Under the pieces are notes generated by a model. The model was not told the DNA's origin. It did no database searches and saw only the letters and a program-made list of their open reading frames with translations. The translations under genes and the position numbers were made by a program. A stretch of DNA of 64,000 nt from Actinomyces massiliensis 4401292 (GTDB lineage: Bacteria; Actinomycetota; Actinomycetes; Actinomycetales; Actinomycetaceae). The stretch is taken from NCBI RefSeq assembly GCF_000269805.1, contig NZ_JH711483.1:79531-143530 (forward strand). Reading direction: 5' to 3'. The stretch's first letter is position 1, and the number at the start of each line of letters is the position of its first letter. Of the stretch, positions 60,694-64,000 are shown one piece after another.

Positions 60694-61793
60694 CGATGCA
60701 CGCTTCCGATGCCGTTGAGCGCGAGCGCGCCGATGCCGCCACCGGTCCGCAGGCCGGTCGGGTCACCGGCAGGACCATGCGGTTCGCGCTGGGCCCCATG
60801 CGGCTGTCTCTGAGCGCATCGACGGCCATCGTCGTGGCCGTCGCGGTGCTGCTGCTGCTCGTCACGGGATGCGCCGTCCTCATGATCGGCACCGTCAGAC
60901 TCTCCGTCGGCGATGTCGTCGGCGCCCTGGTGGGAGGAGGCCCGAGCAAGGCCGAGCGCGTCGTGTGGGGCATCCGCCTGCCGCGGCTCCTGACCGCCGT
61001 CTGCGTGGGGGCGGCACTGGGGGCGTCCGGCTGCGTATTCCAGTCGGTGTCCAGGAACGCGCTCGGATCCCCCGACGTCATCGGGTTCACCACCGGAGCG
61101 GCCACGGGGGCCACCGCGCAGATCGTCCTCATCGGCAAGGGCGGACTCGCGACCTCACTGGCCGCCGTGGGGGCCGGACTGGCCACGGCCATCGCCGTCT
61201 ACCTCTTGGCGCGGCAGCGGGGACGGACCGGCGGCTATCGCCTGGTGCTCATCGGCATCGGCGTCAGCGGGATGCTCTCGGCAATGACCAGCATTCTGCT
61301 GGCGCGCTCCGATCTGGACCTCGCCTCCCGGGCGCAGGTGTGGCTGGCCGGGTCGCTCAGCGCTCGCACGTGGGAGCATGCGGGCATCAGCGCCGCAGGC
61401 GTCCTCGTGCTCCTGCCGGTTCTGGTGGCCTTCGCCCGCCGTCTGTCCGTGATGGAGATGGGCGACGATCAGGCCGAGGGGCTCGGCGTCGGCACCGAGA
61501 GGACCCGGCTGATCGTCATGGTGGTCGGCGTCGTCCTGGCCGCATCCGCGGTCGCCGCCGCCGGGCCCATCGCCTTCGTGGCGCTGGCCGCGCCCCAGAT
61601 CGTGCGGCGCCTGACCGAGGTTGCGAGCGTCCAGGTCCTCACCTCCGCGCTGATCGGGGCCCTCCTCCTGGTCGCCGCGGACCTGCTGTCCATGGTCCTG
61701 CCCAGCCGCCTGACCATGCCCGTGGGGCTCGTGACCGGGGTCATCGGCGGCGTCTACCTGCTGTGGGTCCTGTCCGCCAAGGAGAATGTATGA
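60690..61793 (+). CDS. FecCD-family siderophore permease (FepG-like)
   Basis: 367 residues with a ~45-residue hydrophilic N-terminus and then about ten helices. The signature is RLPRLLTAVCVGAALGASGCVFQSVSRNALGSPDVIGF, and GPIAFVALAAPQIVRRL is the ATPase-contact loop. It is the second half of the channel. Coupled by 4-bp overlaps to both neighbours. Confidence 0.92.
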   Translation: MTMHASDAVERERADAATGPQAGRVTGRTMRFALGPMRLSLSASTAIVVAVAVLLLLVTGCAVLMIGTVRLSVGDVVGALVGGGPSKAERVVWGIRLPRLLTAVCVGAALGASGCVFQSVSRNALGSPDVIGFTTGAATGATAQIVLIGKGGLATSLAAVGAGLATAIAVYLLARQRGRTGGYRLVLIGIGVSGMLSAMTSILLARSDLDLASRAQVWLAGSLSARTWEHAGISAAGVLVLLPVLVAFARRLSVMEMGDDQAEGLGVGTERTRLIVMVVGVVLAASAVAAAGPIAFVALAAPQIVRRLTEVASVQVLTSALIGALLLVAADLLSMVLPSRLTMPVGLVTGVIGGVYLLWVLSAKENV

Positions 61794-62674
61794 AAGACAC
61801 GACTGAGGGGGCCGGGCCGTCCGGGCGCGCACCTGAGGAGAAGAGGGCGGACATGCCCGCCGTCGAGGCGCCGCAGCCGCCCATGGAGGCCGATGACGTC
61901 ACCCTCGCCTACGGTGAGCGCGTCGTCAGCGAGCATCTGGACGTCACGATCCCAGACGGCTCATTCACCGTCATCATCGGCCCGAACGCCTGCGGCAAAT
62001 CCACTCTGCTGCGCTCGCTGGCCAGACTTCTGCCCCCACGGCGCGGCAGAGTGCTTCTGGATGGCCGCGACATCGCGACCTACTCCTCGAAGGCGGTCGC
62101 ACGACGACTCGGCCTGCTTCCGCAGAGCTCGGTGAGCCCGGAGGGCATCACCGTGCGCGACCTCGTCAGCCGGGGGAGATTCCCCTATCAGGGCATGCTC
62201 CGGCAGTGGTCGGAGGAGGACGACGCCGCCATCGAGACGGCCATGAGCGCCACCGGGATCACGGGTCTCGCCCATCGCCGGATGAACGAGCTCTCCGGCG
62301 GTCAGCGCCAGCGCGCCTGGCTCGCCCTCGTCCTGGCTCAGCAGACCCCGCTGCTTCTCCTCGACGAGCCCACCACCTTCCTGGACATCACCTACCAGCT
62401 CGAGGTCCTCAACCTCTGCCGCGATCTGCACGCTCGGGGCGACTACACGCTCGTCGTCGTCCTGCACGACCTCAACCTCGCCTTCCGCTACGCGACCAAT
62501 CTGATCGTGATGAAGGACGGGAGGATCGTGGCCCAGGGCGCTCCCGGCGACGTCGTCACCGCCGAGCTCATCGAGGAGGTGTACGGCATCAGCTGCCTGT
62601 GCCTGCCGTGCCCGGCCACGGGAGCCCCGATGATCGTGCCCCTGGACAGCTCTTCGCAGGAGGAGGGCGCATGA
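61790..62674 (+). CDS. Siderophore ABC transporter ATPase (FepC-like)
   Basis: 294 residues. Walker A IIGPNACGKSTLLRSLARLL (about residues 64-83), Q-loop GLLPQSSVSPEGITVRDLV, signature LSGGQRQRAW, Walker B LLLLDEPTTFLD, and H-loop VLHDLNLAFRYAT. A ~30-residue N-terminal extension precedes the domain. It powers uptake through the two permeases. Its stop overlaps the esterase start by ATGA. Confidence 0.95.
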   Translation: MKDTTEGAGPSGRAPEEKRADMPAVEAPQPPMEADDVTLAYGERVVSEHLDVTIPDGSFTVIIGPNACGKSTLLRSLARLLPPRRGRVLLDGRDIATYSSKAVARRLGLLPQSSVSPEGITVRDLVSRGRFPYQGMLRQWSEEDDAAIETAMSATGITGLAHRRMNELSGGQRQRAWLALVLAQQTPLLLLDEPTTFLDITYQLEVLNLCRDLHARGDYTLVVVLHDLNLAFRYATNLIVMKDGRIVAQGAPGDVVTAELIEEVYGISCLCLPCPATGAPMIVPLDSSSQEEGA

Positions 62675-64000
62675 CGGCCGGTGGCCCGGCGCCCGAGCTC
62701 GGGCGGGCCGGCGGTGACGGCGGAGACGGGGGAGAGGCGCGGGTATGGACCGACCGGCGGGGCCGTGAGCACCGGGAGCGAGCGCGCGGCTTCACCGCCG
62801 CGGAGGGCGACGTGCCCGCATCACGGCTCCGCGGCCCGGTCGAGAGGGACTGGGAGGCGGCCGGCACCGCGGATGAGCGGCGCCTCGTGCTCGACGACGC
62901 CCTGGCGGGGCCCAGCCCGAAGATCGCTCCCGACCCCGACGACCCCGCACGGGTGCTGATGACGTGGACCGTGCGGGCGCCGAGGGCCACGTCGGTCCTC
63001 CTGGAGGCCAACGGGCTCGTCGCGTTCGGCGGCGCCGATGCCCTCGAGATGACCAGGCTTCCCGGCACCGAGGTGTGGACCTGCACCTGGTCCGTGCCGG
63101 AGGACTGGAGCGCCAGTTATGGCTTCGCCATCTGGAAGGACGAGAGCGTTCCGCCATGGCGCGCCATGAGCGGCCGCTCGGCGCGTCTGGCGGCGATGCT
63201 CGCCGCCGAGCCGGATCCGCGCGCCTCGCGGACGATCGGCAGTTCCTTCGGGGTGCCCCGGTCCGTGGCCTCGGCGCCGTCCGCCCCCGCGCCGCCCTGG
63301 GAGGGCCTGGCGCGGCCGCGCAGGTGCGGCAGGGTGCACGAGTTCGCAGTCCCGCTGCCTGCGCCGTCGGACCCGTCCGTCCTGACCGCCCTGCCGGCAC
63401 CGACAGCCCTGGCGGCGTCCTCGACGGAGGCCGACAGCCGCTCCGGGGATCCGGCTCGATCGAGGCGGGCGGCGGATGCAACGGGTGCGCCGTCAGCACC
63501 GCCCGCAACGGGCGCGGCGGGCGCAGCGGATGCGCCGGGCGCAGCCGGCTCGGGCGGGGGCTGTGAGAACTCGGAAGGCTCTGAAAGCTCTGAGAACTCT
63601 GAGCGCGTCTGGGTCTACGAGCCCGCGCATGCGCCTGCCGCCGGCCCTGTGCTGATCCTGTTCGACGGTCAGATATGGCTGGAGCAGATGGGCATCGTGT
63701 CAGTCCTCGACGCGCTCATCGACTCCGGGCTCCTCCCGCCCGTGCATGTGGCCATGATCGACTCGCGCGATCAGGGGGAGTACCGCGCCGAGCATGTGGG
63801 CGTGCCCGGGGGACACGTCGACCTCGTCATCGACAGGATCCTTCCGCTCCTGCGGAGTCGATTCGCGGTGAGCCCGCACGGCGCCGACACGATCGTGTCG
63901 GGGCAGAGCTATGGCGGGATCGCCTCCCTGTGGGCGCTCGCCCTCGCCGATGGCGAGATCGGCCACGCCATCGCGCAGTCCCCCTCGCTATGGCGCTTCG
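62671..64000 (+). CDS. Enterochelin-type esterase (Fes/IroD-like), partial
   Basis: 443 residues are visible and the gene runs off the window end. The N-terminal beta-rich domain (VLMTWTVRAPRATSVLLEAN, YGFAIWKDESVPPWRAM) is that of Fes enzymes. An unusual ~80-residue Ala/Gly/Ser/Pro-rich linker (about 235-310) precedes the esterase domain: VWVYEPAHAP, LILFDGQIW, and the nucleophile elbow VSGQSYGGIASLWA. It should cleave the tri-ester backbone of an imported ferric catecholate siderophore in the cytoplasm, releasing iron together with the SIP reductase at 27058. Confidence 0.9.
   Translation, partial: MTAGGPAPELGRAGGDGGDGGEARVWTDRRGREHRERARGFTAAEGDVPASRLRGPVERDWEAAGTADERRLVLDDALAGPSPKIAPDPDDPARVLMTWTVRAPRATSVLLEANGLVAFGGADALEMTRLPGTEVWTCTWSVPEDWSASYGFAIWKDESVPPWRAMSGRSARLAAMLAAEPDPRASRTIGSSFGVPRSVASAPSAPAPPWEGLARPRRCGRVHEFAVPLPAPSDPSVLTALPAPTALAASSTEADSRSGDPARSRRAADATGAPSAPPATGAAGAADAPGAAGSGGGCENSEGSESSENSERVWVYEPAHAPAAGPVLILFDGQIWLEQMGIVSVLDALIDSGLLPPVHVAMIDSRDQGEYRAEHVGVPGGHVDLVIDRILPLLRSRFAVSPHGADTIVSGQSYGGIASLWALALADGEIGHAIAQSPSLWRF

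Noticed and set aside
60869-62674. 601-codon plus-strand frame spanning the second permease and the ATPase
   Set aside because: The first half is an out-of-frame Arg/Gly-rich reading of the permease; only the part from 61790 is the real ATPase.

Overview
The window is high-GC DNA from an actinobacterium. Lipobox proteins, GTG starts, apparently leaderless promoters, DtxR-type iron boxes, a meso-DAP dehydrogenase and many VapBC modules suggest Actinomycetales, probably Actinomycetaceae (Actinomyces or Schaalia-like). That placement is inference from gene content only. No rRNA, tRNA or CRISPR array was recognised.

Layout. 0-5 kb: decayed DNA (a small palindromic element, a VapC remnant, an AAA ATPase remnant), then an intact three-gene operon of a NarL-type kinase, its regulator and a membrane-anchored DUF4097-like protein. 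5-12 kb: surface and secreted proteins (DUF6318-like lipoprotein, PKD-like protein, cell-wall-binding repeat protein, LpqH-like lipoproteins) plus ddh. 12-27 kb: rpiB and a dense run of type II toxin-antitoxin modules, mixed with broken genes (rpiB fragments, alpha/beta hydrolase, SWIM protein, PEP-synthase-like, Fic) and intact cassettes (a large SWIM-partner protein, TetR/MFS, an NAD(P)-binding protein, a methyltransferase). 27-31 kb: an iron-boxed siderophore-interacting protein and a TetR/DHA2 efflux pair. 31-44 kb: a lineage-specific paralog array of multi-pass membrane proteins and membrane-anchored beta-propeller-like proteins. It has been rearranged by segmental duplication and carries two near-identical 0.91-kb IS5-type insertion sequences with 3-bp target duplications.

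45.3-54.0 kb is an 8.64-kb integrative mobilizable element. It carries a large serine integrase, small accessory genes, a CRESS-like HUH-helicase Rep with 11-bp iterons, a MobC-like protein, a relaxase, a membrane coiled-coil protein, and a CmtR-like sensor with a P1B ATPase as metal-resistance cargo. It sits inside an LLM-class flavin oxidoreductase gene, and the uninterrupted site can be rebuilt across a shared GACA core. The same host gene is cut again by a 366-bp non-coding element flanked by an ATCGAC duplication. That element is built of GGTCGTAC cores repeated every 20 bp and then inverted. A second architecture of this kind (GAGATCGGT boxes every 22 bp, in three arrays) fills 20.2-20.95 kb.

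54.9-58.2 kb holds an unrecognised gene and a ParA/MinD-like ATPase preceded by 9-bp repeats. 58.5-64.0 kb is a DtxR-boxed catecholate-siderophore operon (binding protein, two permeases, ATPase, esterase). The esterase runs off the window end.
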